DNA of 64,000 bases from positions 1,395,867 through 1,459,866 of the forward strand of contig NZ_JAUFQP010000013.1 in NCBI RefSeq assembly GCF_030409805.1, given 5' to 3'. This DNA is from Algibacter miyuki (GTDB taxonomy: Bacteria; Bacteroidota; Bacteroidia; Flavobacteriales; Flavobacteriaceae). Each line of letters starts with the position of its first letter. Position 1 is the first letter of the stretch. Under the pieces are notes generated by a model that was given only the letters and a program-made list of their open reading frames with translations, was not told the DNA's origin and made no database searches. The position numbers and the translations under genes were made by a program. Positions 45,036 to 53,671 of this stretch are shown piece by piece.

Positions 45036-45124
45036 TTTTATTATTTTAATACTTTGAGCTTAATGTTACTCATGGTATACTTTGTTTGAAGTTCCGAAAT
45101 ATTAATAAAGTTCGAATATTTTAT

Positions 45125-45718
45125 TTAACTTTTACCCAATCCATGAATAATAGCATACTGCAATAAAACAATAGTCCGCATATCTTGAATTTCACCGTTA
45201 TTAAGCATGGTTATCGCTTCTTCAATAGGTAATTCTAGCACTTCAATATCTTCGGTTTCAGTTTCCACACCACCCCCTTCGCTTACTTTCATATCATCGG
45301 TATACTCCGCGATAAAAAAGTGCATTTTCTCGGTCATTACACCTGGCGATGTATAGGCTTCGTAAACTTTGGTTACTTTATTTATGCGGTAACCTACTTC
45401 TTCTTCAGTTTCTCTAATAATACAGTCTTCAGGATTATCTTTATCCAACATCCCTGCAGTAATTTCTACTAAAAAGCCATCTTTATTATCATTTTGATAG
45501 GTTGGCATTCTAAACTGCTTCGTTAAAATAACCGTTTGTTTTTCGGTATTAAAAAGTAAAATTCCTGCGCCATCTCCTCTATCATAAACTTCGCGCATTT
45601 GGTTAACCCAAGTACCGTTACTCATTAAATAGTCGAAACTTAATTTTTTAAGAATGTAATAATTATCAGAAAGCAACGTGCTTTTTATATTTTTTAATCT
45701 GTTAGATGCCATTTTCAA
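45125..45718 (-). CDS. NUDIX hydrolase (NudK/ADP-ribose pyrophosphatase-like)
   Basis: 197 residues. The Nudix box spans about 88-110: GMLDKDNPEDCIIRETEEEVGY, with the REtEEEvG core intact. The upstream VYDRGDGAGILLFNTEKQTVILTKQFRMPTY and downstream YTSPGVMTEKMHFFIAEY match the GDP-mannose / ADP-ribose pyrophosphatase branch. It cleaves a nucleoside diphosphate linked to another group. Its start overlaps the end of the AAA gene by 17 bp (a second Met lies at 45712), so the two are translationally tied; this makes it a likely working member of the block. Confidence 0.93.
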   Translation of the reverse strand: MKMASNRLKNIKSTLLSDNYYILKKLSFDYLMSNGTWVNQMREVYDRGDGAGILLFNTEKQTVILTKQFRMPTYQNDNKDGFLVEITAGMLDKDNPEDCIIRETEEEVGYRINKVTKVYEAYTSPGVMTEKMHFFIAEYTDDMKVSEGGGVETETEDIEVLELPIEEAITMLNNGEIQDMRTIVLLQYAIIHGLGKS

Positions 45719-47657
45719 AAGTTTTTCTTGCTGCGGTTTCTATATTTATTTGGTTGACTCTAGCATCTACTTTGCGCTTAAAGTCGGTATCGGCAATAGT
45801 GGCAACGTTATCTAAATAGCGCACTACTTCCTGACGTCTAATTTCAGAAAAATCTAAACCTTTCATATTCCCTTTCATCACTTCCTGAAGCATATTAAAC
45901 TTAGTGTCGTAATCTTGTTTGAAATAAATCTCAGGGTTTTCGAACCAGCTTTCTTCTAAATCAAAATCGGTTAAACGTAAAGAAATAGCCGACTGAATAT
46001 TCCGAACATCACGTGATGAAAAGAACGGGAAAGCCTTTTGCATTTCTTGATACAAATTGGCATAAAACAGATGCTCGTTGCTTTTAAATTTAGCTTCCAC
46101 CTTATCGCAAATAGCATGCACTCTAGCTTCACTAGGTTTACTAGATGTGTTTAATATTTCACCCATATTTTTAGAAAGTCCTTGATCGCTTAAATACTTA
46201 TAACTATCAGGGTTTTCCATATTTACAAAATCGGGTAAAGATTGGTTTAGTTTATTCCACCAAATGTAATCTTGATCTAAAAAATCGTGTTCCGTTCGGG
46301 CTCCATCAATTTTAAAACGACCTTGTACACGAGAAATCACAGCCTTATCCAACATTTCAGGCAAATTGGTGAACAAACCAATAGAACTGTTACCGTAATT
46401 TACGGCATAAGCGCCTTCTGTATAACGTAAAAACACGCCAATAACTTCTTTTACACCTGCAGATACGCCTTGAGCTGTACGCTCTTGTAAATTATTTTCA
46501 GCATCATCAATAGGTGCGAAAATCAATTTTGTTGGATCTTGCATCGGTTTCATCCACTCTACCATTTTTTCTGCCGACCCTCCTTGAAAAGTGGAAATTA
46601 AAGTATCTGGCATAGGGTGAAACAAAAACGGAATTTCTAAATTATCGCAATGCTCTTTTAAGCGTGTCGCAATAGCAGCAATAAGCATACTTTTTCCTGT
46701 ACCAGGAATTCCGTAGCCCATAAAAACCGGCATAAACCCGCCAAGTTCTTGAAACGGATTCTTTTTTGCGGTAAAATCGTAACTCAGCATACGCTCTGTT
46801 AAACGACGCGCAAAGTGCTTCGCATCTCGGTTACCAACTATTTGTTCAAATTTTATTTTGTTGAATTCTATACTTTTGGCAGTTCCTGAAAACACATTAT
46901 TCCAGCCTGATATAGAAAACTCCGATTTTTCTAGTTTATATGTTCTATCTTCAATGGTTTCGGTATACTCTAAACTACTTTTTCTAAGTTGAATTTCGCC
47001 AATTAAAGCTTCAAAATATACCACCGTAAAATCGATAACATCTTTATCAGACATTACAATTTCTGGATGTCCAAGGTATTTATCAAAATAAAACAAACTA
47101 CATGCAATTCCTTTTAAAGGCGAAAGTAAAGACACCTCTGGAATACCGGCAAATTTCTGTTTCATAACCGATAAATCGTCTGAAGCAAAAGGTTTTAAAT
47201 CGTTTAGGATTTTATAAGCCGTTGAAAATAACATGAATGCCGTTGCGGTATGCATTTTACTTTCGAACTCCCTTTTTCCGTTAGAATCTAAAGCCGATTT
47301 ATTTTCGTTTAAACTAGATAATCCCGAAGCATCATAATAACTATCCTTAATCCAAATTCCCAAAGTAATCCCTTCTTGCACCGCATAAAGGGTTTGATTT
47401 AAATGAATAGGAAGCGCTACAGAATCGGGTAGCAATCGTTTTTTTAAGGCTAAAATCGTTTTAGAAACCGAGGTAATCTCTACCGAAGACCCGCTATTTG
47501 CTCTAGATAAATAGAGTAAAATAGATTCGTCTTTAGCACCTTTATTTTTCGCTCTTGAGCCTTGTTCCCATTGCACACTTTTTAAGTATGATGAAGCCTC
47601 GTCGCGAAGCATATCGAGTTCGGTAAGTTTTATAGGGAAAGTTGAGTTGTGCTCCAT
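45702..47657 (-). CDS. Classical AAA ATPase with long N-terminal region
   Basis: 651 residues. An unrecognised N-terminal region (1-300) precedes an AAA core: Walker A GIPGTGKSM (316-324), Walker B IFAPIDDAEN with D384, D385 and E387, a sensor-1 asparagine in FTNLPEMLDKAVISR (N431) and arginine-finger candidates R443 and R447. About 200 further helical residues follow the core. The TNxPxxLDxAxxxR pattern is that of hexameric remodelling ATPases (classical AAA clade). The Walker B has DD followed by AE rather than a plain DE. No protease domain. Probable motor of the block. Confidence 0.9.
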   Translation of the reverse strand: MEHNSTFPIKLTELDMLRDEASSYLKSVQWEQGSRAKNKGAKDESILLYLSRANSGSSVEITSVSKTILALKKRLLPDSVALPIHLNQTLYAVQEGITLGIWIKDSYYDASGLSSLNENKSALDSNGKREFESKMHTATAFMLFSTAYKILNDLKPFASDDLSVMKQKFAGIPEVSLLSPLKGIACSLFYFDKYLGHPEIVMSDKDVIDFTVVYFEALIGEIQLRKSSLEYTETIEDRTYKLEKSEFSISGWNNVFSGTAKSIEFNKIKFEQIVGNRDAKHFARRLTERMLSYDFTAKKNPFQELGGFMPVFMGYGIPGTGKSMLIAAIATRLKEHCDNLEIPFLFHPMPDTLISTFQGGSAEKMVEWMKPMQDPTKLIFAPIDDAENNLQERTAQGVSAGVKEVIGVFLRYTEGAYAVNYGNSSIGLFTNLPEMLDKAVISRVQGRFKIDGARTEHDFLDQDYIWWNKLNQSLPDFVNMENPDSYKYLSDQGLSKNMGEILNTSSKPSEARVHAICDKVEAKFKSNEHLFYANLYQEMQKAFPFFSSRDVRNIQSAISLRLTDFDLEESWFENPEIYFKQDYDTKFNMLQEVMKGNMKGLDFSEIRRQEVVRYLDNVATIADTDFKRKVDARVNQINIETAARKTFENGI

Positions 47658-47727
47658 TTTTTTTAAGGGTTAATTCTTAGTTTATAGTACCAGCAAATGA
47701 TATAGAATACTGCGACTGAGTACTTTT

Positions 47728-48792
47728 CTATTTTTTAATATCTATTTTTAAACTAGAGACTTCAAATGGCGCTTTGGCTAAACCATTTAACAACTCTGGC
47801 GTTTTATTATATAATAGTTGAATGATGCGATGTGGTGCAAAAATGTACTTTTGCTTAAATACCGTATCCCATTTTTGAAGGGTTTGTTTGCTGAAAAAAC
47901 TACCTTCTTTAAATTCGCTTGCCGATGCAACTTCGTCTATTTCTAAAGAAATAGCATAAGACTCTAAAGGAATTTCCTTTTTACCTATAGATTCTAAAAT
48001 GGTATGGGTTACCAAGTTTTCATCTTTAGCAAATATATTGTGCAACGGACCTAAATCGATACGTTTTATCAATTTAGGTGACACTTTTGGTAGTTTCCTA
48101 TCAATAGTGTAAGCCATAGTATCTAACGCCATTTTACGATCTGATGTGGTTTTTAAAACCTCATAAATTTCATCTTTATAATCATTTACATCTTTTCCGT
48201 CGTAAGTAAAATACATATAGCAGATAAATGGTCTGTTTAAAGACACATCGAAAAACGACCAGCTAACTAATAAATCGGCTATTGTATTTTCTGGTGCGCT
48301 TAGTATTTTACCTTGTACAAAACGATTAAAAATATATTCTTTCTTTACTGAAGAATAATATACAATAGATGCGGCTTGAAACAACTTTCGTTTAGAAACG
48401 GGTTGCTTTTTATGCATTAAGGTATTTAGAAAATCTTCTTTTAAAGTAGCTATTGGTGTAAGCTTTTCGAGATATTCCTGACGTAATTCTAGATCGTTAA
48501 ACAGGTACCGGAACTCTAAATAATTAGGAAAACCAGATTCGGTTAAATCCACTTTCATATTATCTTCATCATCGTACATATATTTGATACGCATGGCTTC
48601 GATGGAATATAAAAGTAAATCGGAATATTGTTTAAATAACAACACTTCTTGCGTGTTACATAGTTTTTGCCTTTGTACGGCCACTATAAGTTCTTTAAAA
48701 ACAAAGTCGACCATTTTATGATAAAAGACATACTGCTCCTTGGAATCGAGAATGGCAGAGTCTAATGGTGTAACTATTTGGTTTATTGACAT
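47728..48792 (-). CDS. Unknown soluble protein of the AAA/NUDIX block
   Basis: 354 residues, largely helical and charged, without signal peptide, membrane helix or known catalytic motif. Patches that look structured are LLYSIEAMRIKYMYDDEDNM (near 70-95), ADLLVSWSFFDVSLNRPFICYMYFTYDG (near 175-205) and FSKQTLQKWDTVFKQKYIFAP (near 303). It lies 70 bp upstream of the AAA gene on the same strand and 258 bp downstream of the coiled-coil gene, from which repeat R2 separates it. It may be an adaptor of the ATPase; this is a guess from position. Confidence 0.8.
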   Translation of the reverse strand: MSINQIVTPLDSAILDSKEQYVFYHKMVDFVFKELIVAVQRQKLCNTQEVLLFKQYSDLLLYSIEAMRIKYMYDDEDNMKVDLTESGFPNYLEFRYLFNDLELRQEYLEKLTPIATLKEDFLNTLMHKKQPVSKRKLFQAASIVYYSSVKKEYIFNRFVQGKILSAPENTIADLLVSWSFFDVSLNRPFICYMYFTYDGKDVNDYKDEIYEVLKTTSDRKMALDTMAYTIDRKLPKVSPKLIKRIDLGPLHNIFAKDENLVTHTILESIGKKEIPLESYAISLEIDEVASASEFKEGSFFSKQTLQKWDTVFKQKYIFAPHRIIQLLYNKTPELLNGLAKAPFEVSSLKIDIKK

Positions 48793-48889
48793 TTATTTTG
48801 ATTAATGTGAGGTGTTTTGAACTTCTTGAATATTTTTTTGGACGGAGAGTCTTGTTTTTGGCTGTTATGAAATGCTCTAGAGGCCATCC

Positions 48890-49018
48890 CGCGTTAAGGA
48901 TTGAACGTTATGTTTGAGCTCCCCGACTTTAGAAGGGAGCGAGTAGTGAAAGCCTGACTTTTTACGCTGCTGCAAGGTTTACTAAAAAAACCTTGCAGGA
49001 TTGTAAAAAGGAACGCCC
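48890..49018 (+). repeat. Structured intergenic repeat, copy R2
   Basis: Plus-strand order: CGCGTTAAGGATTGAACG (48890-48907), hairpin GCTCCC / GGGAGC (48918-48940), GAGTAGTGAAAGCCTGAC (48941-48958), hairpin TGCAAGGTTT / AAACCTTGCA (48971-48997), GGAACGCCC (49010-49018). It is in the opposite orientation to R1 (41258-41351). Conserved blocks keep their order while the hairpins between them differ in length and sequence. It separates the coiled-coil gene from the rest of the block. Confidence 0.75.
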
Positions 49019-49050
49019 ACATTTTTATAAGTGTTTTGTTCTTTACTTTT

Positions 49051-50394
49051 TTAGCTTAGCAAATCGTCTTCGGTAGCTTGTGGTTTTGGCTTTCCTGTTG
49101 GTTCGGCGCCATCACCTTTTGGAGCATTGGCATCCGCTTTATAATAATCTTCGAAAATCTCTTTCATGTCGATACCATAACGCTCTGCAAAGTTCTTTTG
49201 AATTTCACCATCTTTAGCACGAATTTCTTGTAAAGCTTCGGCATAACTACTATAAACACCTTGCATCACTTTTTCGTGAACTGGAATATTATCCATCATA
49301 TCTTGACGCGCTTTGGCACTTGCCGTGTGCATAGATGCTAAGGTTTGCCCAATATGTTCATCGGTTTTTACACCTAAATGCTCTAAAATTGCAGCAAATT
49401 CTTGATCGGTTCGCGCTTTTAAAGCCACAACGTAGCCATCGTAATATTTAAGACGCTCTTCGGTATCCGACTTTAATTTGGCTCGATGCGTTTGCAAGTT
49501 GCTACGTAAAGATGTTAGCACTTTTATGGTTAAATTATGCTTGTGCACGAAACTATCTTTACTAGCAGCTAACGTGGTGTAAGCGTTTTTAAGTCCTTCT
49601 AACTCTTCTACTTTTTGTTCCAAAGCTGTCATTTTTCCAATGGCTTCAGAATATTCGGTAGATTGCTTGTCGGCAATATCTTCTAGTTCTTGGCGCGCTT
49701 GTTTTAATAAAGCGTACTGCTCTTCTAGCTTATCTTCTACTTCTTTCTTTTTTTCTAAAGCTTTAGTGTGATTTTTAGAAGCTTCTACTATGGCATCTTT
49801 AAGTTTTTCTTCAACCTCTTTAATTTCTACTTCACGGTTTTTTAAACGTGTTACTGCAGCTTGAGATTTGTATGATAACTCATTTAAAAGTGTTTGTATA
49901 TCGGCACTTTCTATACGCTCTTGGAACATGGCTTTCGCCTTATTATCGGCTCCTGCACGTAATTTCTCGGCTTCTTTATATTCTGCTTGTTCTTTTTTAA
50001 TTTTGCTTTTGCGTCCCCATAGATTATTCCACCAAGTATCGGCTTTATTTTCTGCATCTTCTAGTTCAATACGAGCACGCTCTAATGCTTTTTGAGCATC
50101 GTCGATTACTTTTTGTTCGGTAGGATTTAATGCTGAAAATTTTTCGAACATAATACCAACTTCATCTTGATAATCGGTTAAATCTTTAATAGCATCAAGT
50201 AATGTAGTACGGTCCTTTTCGGCCATGTGAACGACATCGTCCAGAGTTGCATTTAGGATTTTTTGACGCACTTCGGGGTCGTCCTCTTGAGATAATTTAG
50301 ATTTCATGGTGTCTATGGCTTTTCCCCAGTTGACATCTACTTTTTCTGTTTTTTCGTTGGAAGAGGTTTCTAATAAATCAAAATCGTCGGACAT
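49051..50394 (-). CDS. Long coiled-coil protein, first gene of the AAA/NUDIX block
   Basis: 447 residues, highly charged. Two coiled-coil stretches (about 105-160 and 190-275, e.g. KKKEVEDKLEEQYALLKQARQEL) are split by a short tryptophan-rich turn (TWWNNLWGRKSKIK). A conserved-looking helical domain (about 285-420) contains SNLQTHRAKLKSDTEERLKYYDGYVVALKARTD; the C-terminus is disordered. Similar flavobacterial proteins are sometimes labelled microtubule-binding, which reflects only coiled-coil similarity. A scaffold or substrate of the AAA protein is plausible. No promoter motif was found upstream on this strand. Confidence 0.82.
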   Translation of the reverse strand: MSDDFDLLETSSNEKTEKVDVNWGKAIDTMKSKLSQEDDPEVRQKILNATLDDVVHMAEKDRTTLLDAIKDLTDYQDEVGIMFEKFSALNPTEQKVIDDAQKALERARIELEDAENKADTWWNNLWGRKSKIKKEQAEYKEAEKLRAGADNKAKAMFQERIESADIQTLLNELSYKSQAAVTRLKNREVEIKEVEEKLKDAIVEASKNHTKALEKKKEVEDKLEEQYALLKQARQELEDIADKQSTEYSEAIGKMTALEQKVEELEGLKNAYTTLAASKDSFVHKHNLTIKVLTSLRSNLQTHRAKLKSDTEERLKYYDGYVVALKARTDQEFAAILEHLGVKTDEHIGQTLASMHTASAKARQDMMDNIPVHEKVMQGVYSSYAEALQEIRAKDGEIQKNFAERYGIDMKEIFEDYYKADANAPKGDGAEPTGKPKPQATEDDLLS

Positions 50395-50700
50395 ATGATA
50401 CTTTATTATTTAAGATTAAACATTAATGGCTAAGCAATTACGGTAAAATTTGTGAGTTCTGAAAGAAAACATTTTTTTTTAATAAATTTCCGTTTAATTA
50501 CTACAACTTGTATGTCTATCATGTTTTTAAAATGTTACAGTATACGTGAAATAAAATCCAAATACCTCTACTAAAGACTATCTGATAAACAACGAAATTT
50601 ACAGATGTACTGCATAAATTATATAGAATTATTCCACGTAAAGTATTGAAACATATAAAAATACAGTATATTTGGGAGTTGCTAACTTATATGGTTTACC
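50395..50700. promoter_or_regulatory. Divergent intergenic region between coiled-coil and small membrane-protein genes
   Basis: 306 bp, A/T-rich, no gene. It holds a well-formed promoter for the rightward gene (50646-50674, listed separately). For the leftward gene no TAnnTTTG box stands out. Confidence 0.5.
50646..50674 (+). promoter_or_regulatory. Flavobacterial promoter, TTG-N18-TATATTTG
   Basis: TTG at 50646-50648 and TATATTTG at 50667-50674 are separated by 18 bp, a complete Bacteroidota -33/-7 promoter. Transcription should begin near 50681, about 20 nt before the ATG of the 82-aa gene. Confidence 0.72.
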
Positions 50701-50949
50701 ATGAAATCACTTTCTAATTTGCATATTTTTTTGATTAAAACACATTTTTTACATCAAAAAGCCACTGTTTTTACACTTATTGTAGTACTCATTTTCTTTG
50801 GAGTATTACTGTGTTTAGGTGTTAGAAAATCGCACAAGTTAAAAAAAGAAAATAAACGTTTAGAAGCGTTGAATACCGCATCGAGTGAAGATGATGATGA
50901 CAAGCCGTATAAAGATTTTAGGCAAGGCCATTTATATGATAATAAATAG
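50701..50949 (+). CDS. Small single-pass membrane protein
   Basis: 82 residues. One hydrophobic helix (about 21-41, VFTLIVVLIFFGVLLCLGVRK) is followed by a positively charged stretch (KSHKLKKENKRLEAL) and an acidic tail (SSEDDDDKPYKDFRQGHLYDNK). The positive-inside rule places the tail in the cytoplasm. No family recognised. A full promoter upstream and a bidirectional terminator 12 bp after the stop support a real gene. Confidence 0.75.
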   Translation: MKSLSNLHIFLIKTHFLHQKATVFTLIVVLIFFGVLLCLGVRKSHKLKKENKRLEALNTASSEDDDDKPYKDFRQGHLYDNK

Positions 50950-50961
50950 TTTGTATTAAAC

Positions 50962-50997
50962 AAAAAACTCAGGATTTTTAAAACCCTGAGTTTTTTT
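50962..50997. terminator. Bidirectional terminator
   Basis: The stem ACTCAGG / CCTGAGT has A6 on its left and T7 on its right. It ends the rightward 82-aa gene and, read from the other strand, the leftward NO-reductase/globin operon. Confidence 0.9.
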
Positions 50998-51019
50998 GTT
51001 TTTAGTATAGTAGTGCTTA

Positions 51020-51418
51020 CTATGTATTAATTTGCTGTCTACTTTTCAGAACAAATAGATATTGCCCTGTGGCCATTCGGGTGGCCGCATCTTTAGCGCG
51101 CTGTGCTAAAGCGCCATCAAACCAGTTGTCAATCGTTTCAAACCAAAGGTTTAACCAAATTTCAAAATGGTGTTGTTCCATATTGTGGTTTAAGTGGTTG
51201 TCAACTTTTAAGTGCGCCTGACTAGGATTACCTTTAAAGCAGATTTCACCAAATAGGTTAGTCACCCAGAAATCGGTTAATTTATCAATATGAGCTGGCC
51301 ATTGATCATCTAAAATATGATGATTAAAAATGGGGCCCAACACAGGGTTAGCTCGAATTACAGTGTAAAACTCAGAAACTAATTTATAAACATCGGCTCT
51401 GTTTTCTATTTGCTTCAT
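51020..51418 (-). CDS. Truncated haemoglobin, group III
   Basis: 132 residues. The globin core has the features of group III truncated haemoglobins: LVSEFYTVIRANPVLGPIFN (B/C helices), HIDKLTDFWVTNLFG (E helix), SQAHLKVDNHLNHNMEQHHFEIWLNLWFETID with the F-helix haem-ligand histidine. These proteins bind O2 or NO in the cytoplasm. It starts 6 bp after the NO reductase gene, which strongly suggests an NO-detoxification role. Confidence 0.93.
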   Translation of the reverse strand: MKQIENRADVYKLVSEFYTVIRANPVLGPIFNHHILDDQWPAHIDKLTDFWVTNLFGEICFKGNPSQAHLKVDNHLNHNMEQHHFEIWLNLWFETIDNWFDGALAQRAKDAATRMATGQYLFVLKSRQQINT

Positions 51419-51424
51419 TTTAAA

Positions 51425-53644
51425 TTAGTTTTTTCTTTTTAAACAATATAAAGTTTCTTGTATGGTGAACCAGCAGAAATAAAATATACCTACTGAAAAT
51501 ATGATATCACCAATCATTCGCATCCATTTTAAGGTTTGTACCGTTGGTGAGTATAATAAATCTTCACTTCTAGCAAAGGAATACCCCTCGGTTATAGACG
51601 TGTAAGCTTGAATAATTCCGATAGGTAACAAACTTAAAACTACCATAGCCACTAAACCGATATTTAAGAACCAAAAGGCACGTTTTAGTTTTGTTGAATT
51701 CCAAACTCGATCTGAATAAAAACGCAAACAAATAATGATGAATCCCATACCTAACAGTCCATAAACTCCGAATAATGCGGTGTGCGCGTGTACTGCTGTG
51801 GTGTTTAAACCTTGAATATAATACAGCGCAATTGGTGGGTTAATCAGGAATCCAAAAACCCCTGCTCCTACCATATTCCAGAATGCTACTGCGATAAAAA
51901 AGAAAATTGGCCATTTATAATTTTGAACCCATTTATGAGATTTTAGTAAATTCCAGTTTTCTCGAATTTCAAACCCCATTAAGGTTAATGGTACCACCTC
52001 TAAAGCACTAAATGTAGCACCTAATGCAATGGCTTGCACCGGTGTTCCAGAATAATATAAATGGTGTAATGTACCAATAATTCCTCCTGCTAAAAATATG
52101 GTTGCTGATGCTATTGAGGCTCTACCTGCGGTTTTAGCTGATAGAATTTTCATTCTTAAGAAAATAAATGCAATAATTACAGTTGCAAATACTTCGAAGA
52201 AGCCTTCTACCCAAAGGTGAACCAACCACCATCTCCAATAATTAATTACAGGTAAACTACTATTTTCGCCATACATTAATCCTGAAAAGAAAAACATTCC
52301 AATAGCAATTACTGAAATTAAAAGGATAATTAATAAATGCTTAGAATCGTCGTTCTTTTTAATTGCAAATACTACGTGGCGGCCTACCATAAGCACCCAT
52401 AAAACAAGTCCAATAGCAAGAAATATTTGCCAAAATCGACCTAAATCCATGTATTCATAACCTTGATGGCCAAAGAAGAAATTGGTTGTTAAATCGAAAA
52501 ATTGATGAACCCCTAACCATTCGCCGGCTAAAGAACCTAATACGATAGCGAGAAGCGCACCAAATAAAAAGTTGATACCGAAAACTTGAAATTTCATTTC
52601 TTTTCCGCTAATCATAGGGGCTAGAAATAATCCAGTAGCCAGCCATGTGGCTGCAATCCAGAAAACAGCCAATTGGGTGTGCCAAGTTCTAGTAATAGAA
52701 TACGGTAAAAAACTGGATAAATCGAATCCGAAGAACGATTGCCCTTCCACAGTATAATGTACTGTAATAGCCCCCAAAACAACTTGAAGCGCAATTAATA
52801 ATGAAATCACAATGAAGTATTTTAACACAGATTTTTGAGACCGTGTAAACACCATTTTTTCTAAAGGATCTTCCTTAGGGTGTACAACGGCATGTCCTTT
52901 TTCGTGATTTCTAAGATAATAATAAGTTAAAATCCCAATAAAAAGCAATAATAAAACTACTGAAAACCCTGACCAAATTTGCGAATCGGCCGTAATGGTA
53001 TTATTAATTAATGGTTCATGTGGCCAGTTTGAAGTGTAAGTATAATCCTTATCTGGTCGGTTGGTACTTGCTGCCCATGAGGTCCAAAATAAGAAGGTGT
53101 TTAACTTTGCTAATTTGTCAACATCAACTAATGCGCCTTTTGGAATGGCGTATTTTTCATGTCCATTAGAAAAAATATCAGCATAATGTTTCGAGTTGCT
53201 AACAATGGCATTATATCGATCTTGCGAAATAGTAATGCTTTCATTTGAAGGGTTATATGTGTTTGTTTTTATATGTTTAATTAAACGTGCTTTTAGGGCC
53301 GCTTTTCGTTCTACATCTAAATTTTCATAAGTACTATTATAATCGCGTTTCGCCCAAGAGTTGAGCATAAAAACAGCTTCTTTGTGTATCCAATCGGCGG
53401 ACCAATCGGGTGCGACATAACTACCGTGTCCCCAAATAGAACCAACTTCCATACCACCGATAGACTCCCAAACATTTTGCCCGGTTTGGATGTCTTCTTT
53501 AGTAAATATCGTTTGCCCTGTTTCTTTTATGATAACCGTTTCAGGAATTGGAGGTTGCTTTTGATATACTTCGGTTCCCACCCATATTAGAGCAATAAAG
53601 GAAAGAATCACTACGCAGGAAAATGCTATCCAAACTTTTTTCAT
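51425..53644 (-). CDS. norB: Quinol-dependent nitric oxide reductase, single subunit
   Basis: 739 residues; haem-copper oxidase superfamily. The N-terminal part (40-220) is the fused NorC-like periplasmic domain lacking a CxxCH haem site, as expected for qNOR, with WESIGGMEVGSIWGHGSYVAPDWSADW. About fourteen helices follow. Histidine ligands are in TRTWHTQLAVFWIA (low-spin haem), RWWLVHLWVEGFFEVFA (FeB site region), HHLYYSGTP and AVHAHTALFGVYGLLG. It reduces NO to N2O with electrons from quinol in the cytoplasmic membrane. Second gene of the cupin-norB-globin operon. Confidence 0.96.
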   Translation of the reverse strand: MKKVWIAFSCVVILSFIALIWVGTEVYQKQPPIPETVIIKETGQTIFTKEDIQTGQNVWESIGGMEVGSIWGHGSYVAPDWSADWIHKEAVFMLNSWAKRDYNSTYENLDVERKAALKARLIKHIKTNTYNPSNESITISQDRYNAIVSNSKHYADIFSNGHEKYAIPKGALVDVDKLAKLNTFLFWTSWAASTNRPDKDYTYTSNWPHEPLINNTITADSQIWSGFSVVLLLLFIGILTYYYLRNHEKGHAVVHPKEDPLEKMVFTRSQKSVLKYFIVISLLIALQVVLGAITVHYTVEGQSFFGFDLSSFLPYSITRTWHTQLAVFWIAATWLATGLFLAPMISGKEMKFQVFGINFLFGALLAIVLGSLAGEWLGVHQFFDLTTNFFFGHQGYEYMDLGRFWQIFLAIGLVLWVLMVGRHVVFAIKKNDDSKHLLIILLISVIAIGMFFFSGLMYGENSSLPVINYWRWWLVHLWVEGFFEVFATVIIAFIFLRMKILSAKTAGRASIASATIFLAGGIIGTLHHLYYSGTPVQAIALGATFSALEVVPLTLMGFEIRENWNLLKSHKWVQNYKWPIFFFIAVAFWNMVGAGVFGFLINPPIALYYIQGLNTTAVHAHTALFGVYGLLGMGFIIICLRFYSDRVWNSTKLKRAFWFLNIGLVAMVVLSLLPIGIIQAYTSITEGYSFARSEDLLYSPTVQTLKWMRMIGDIIFSVGIFYFCWFTIQETLYCLKRKN

Positions 53645-53671
53645 TTTATTATTTTTAGTTATAATTAGTAA

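Noticed and set aside
41258..49018. Block flanked by R1 and R2 as a mobile element
   Set aside because: R1 and R2 are structured repeats with no transposase nearby, R2 lies inside the block, and I see no target-site duplication; kept only as a possible rearrangement point.
41406..50394. Idea that the block is a tellurite-resistance (Ter/TelA) or phage-defence cassette
   Set aside because: No TerB, TerC, TerD or TelA motifs, and no nuclease, toxin or reverse transcriptase; kept as a system of unknown role.
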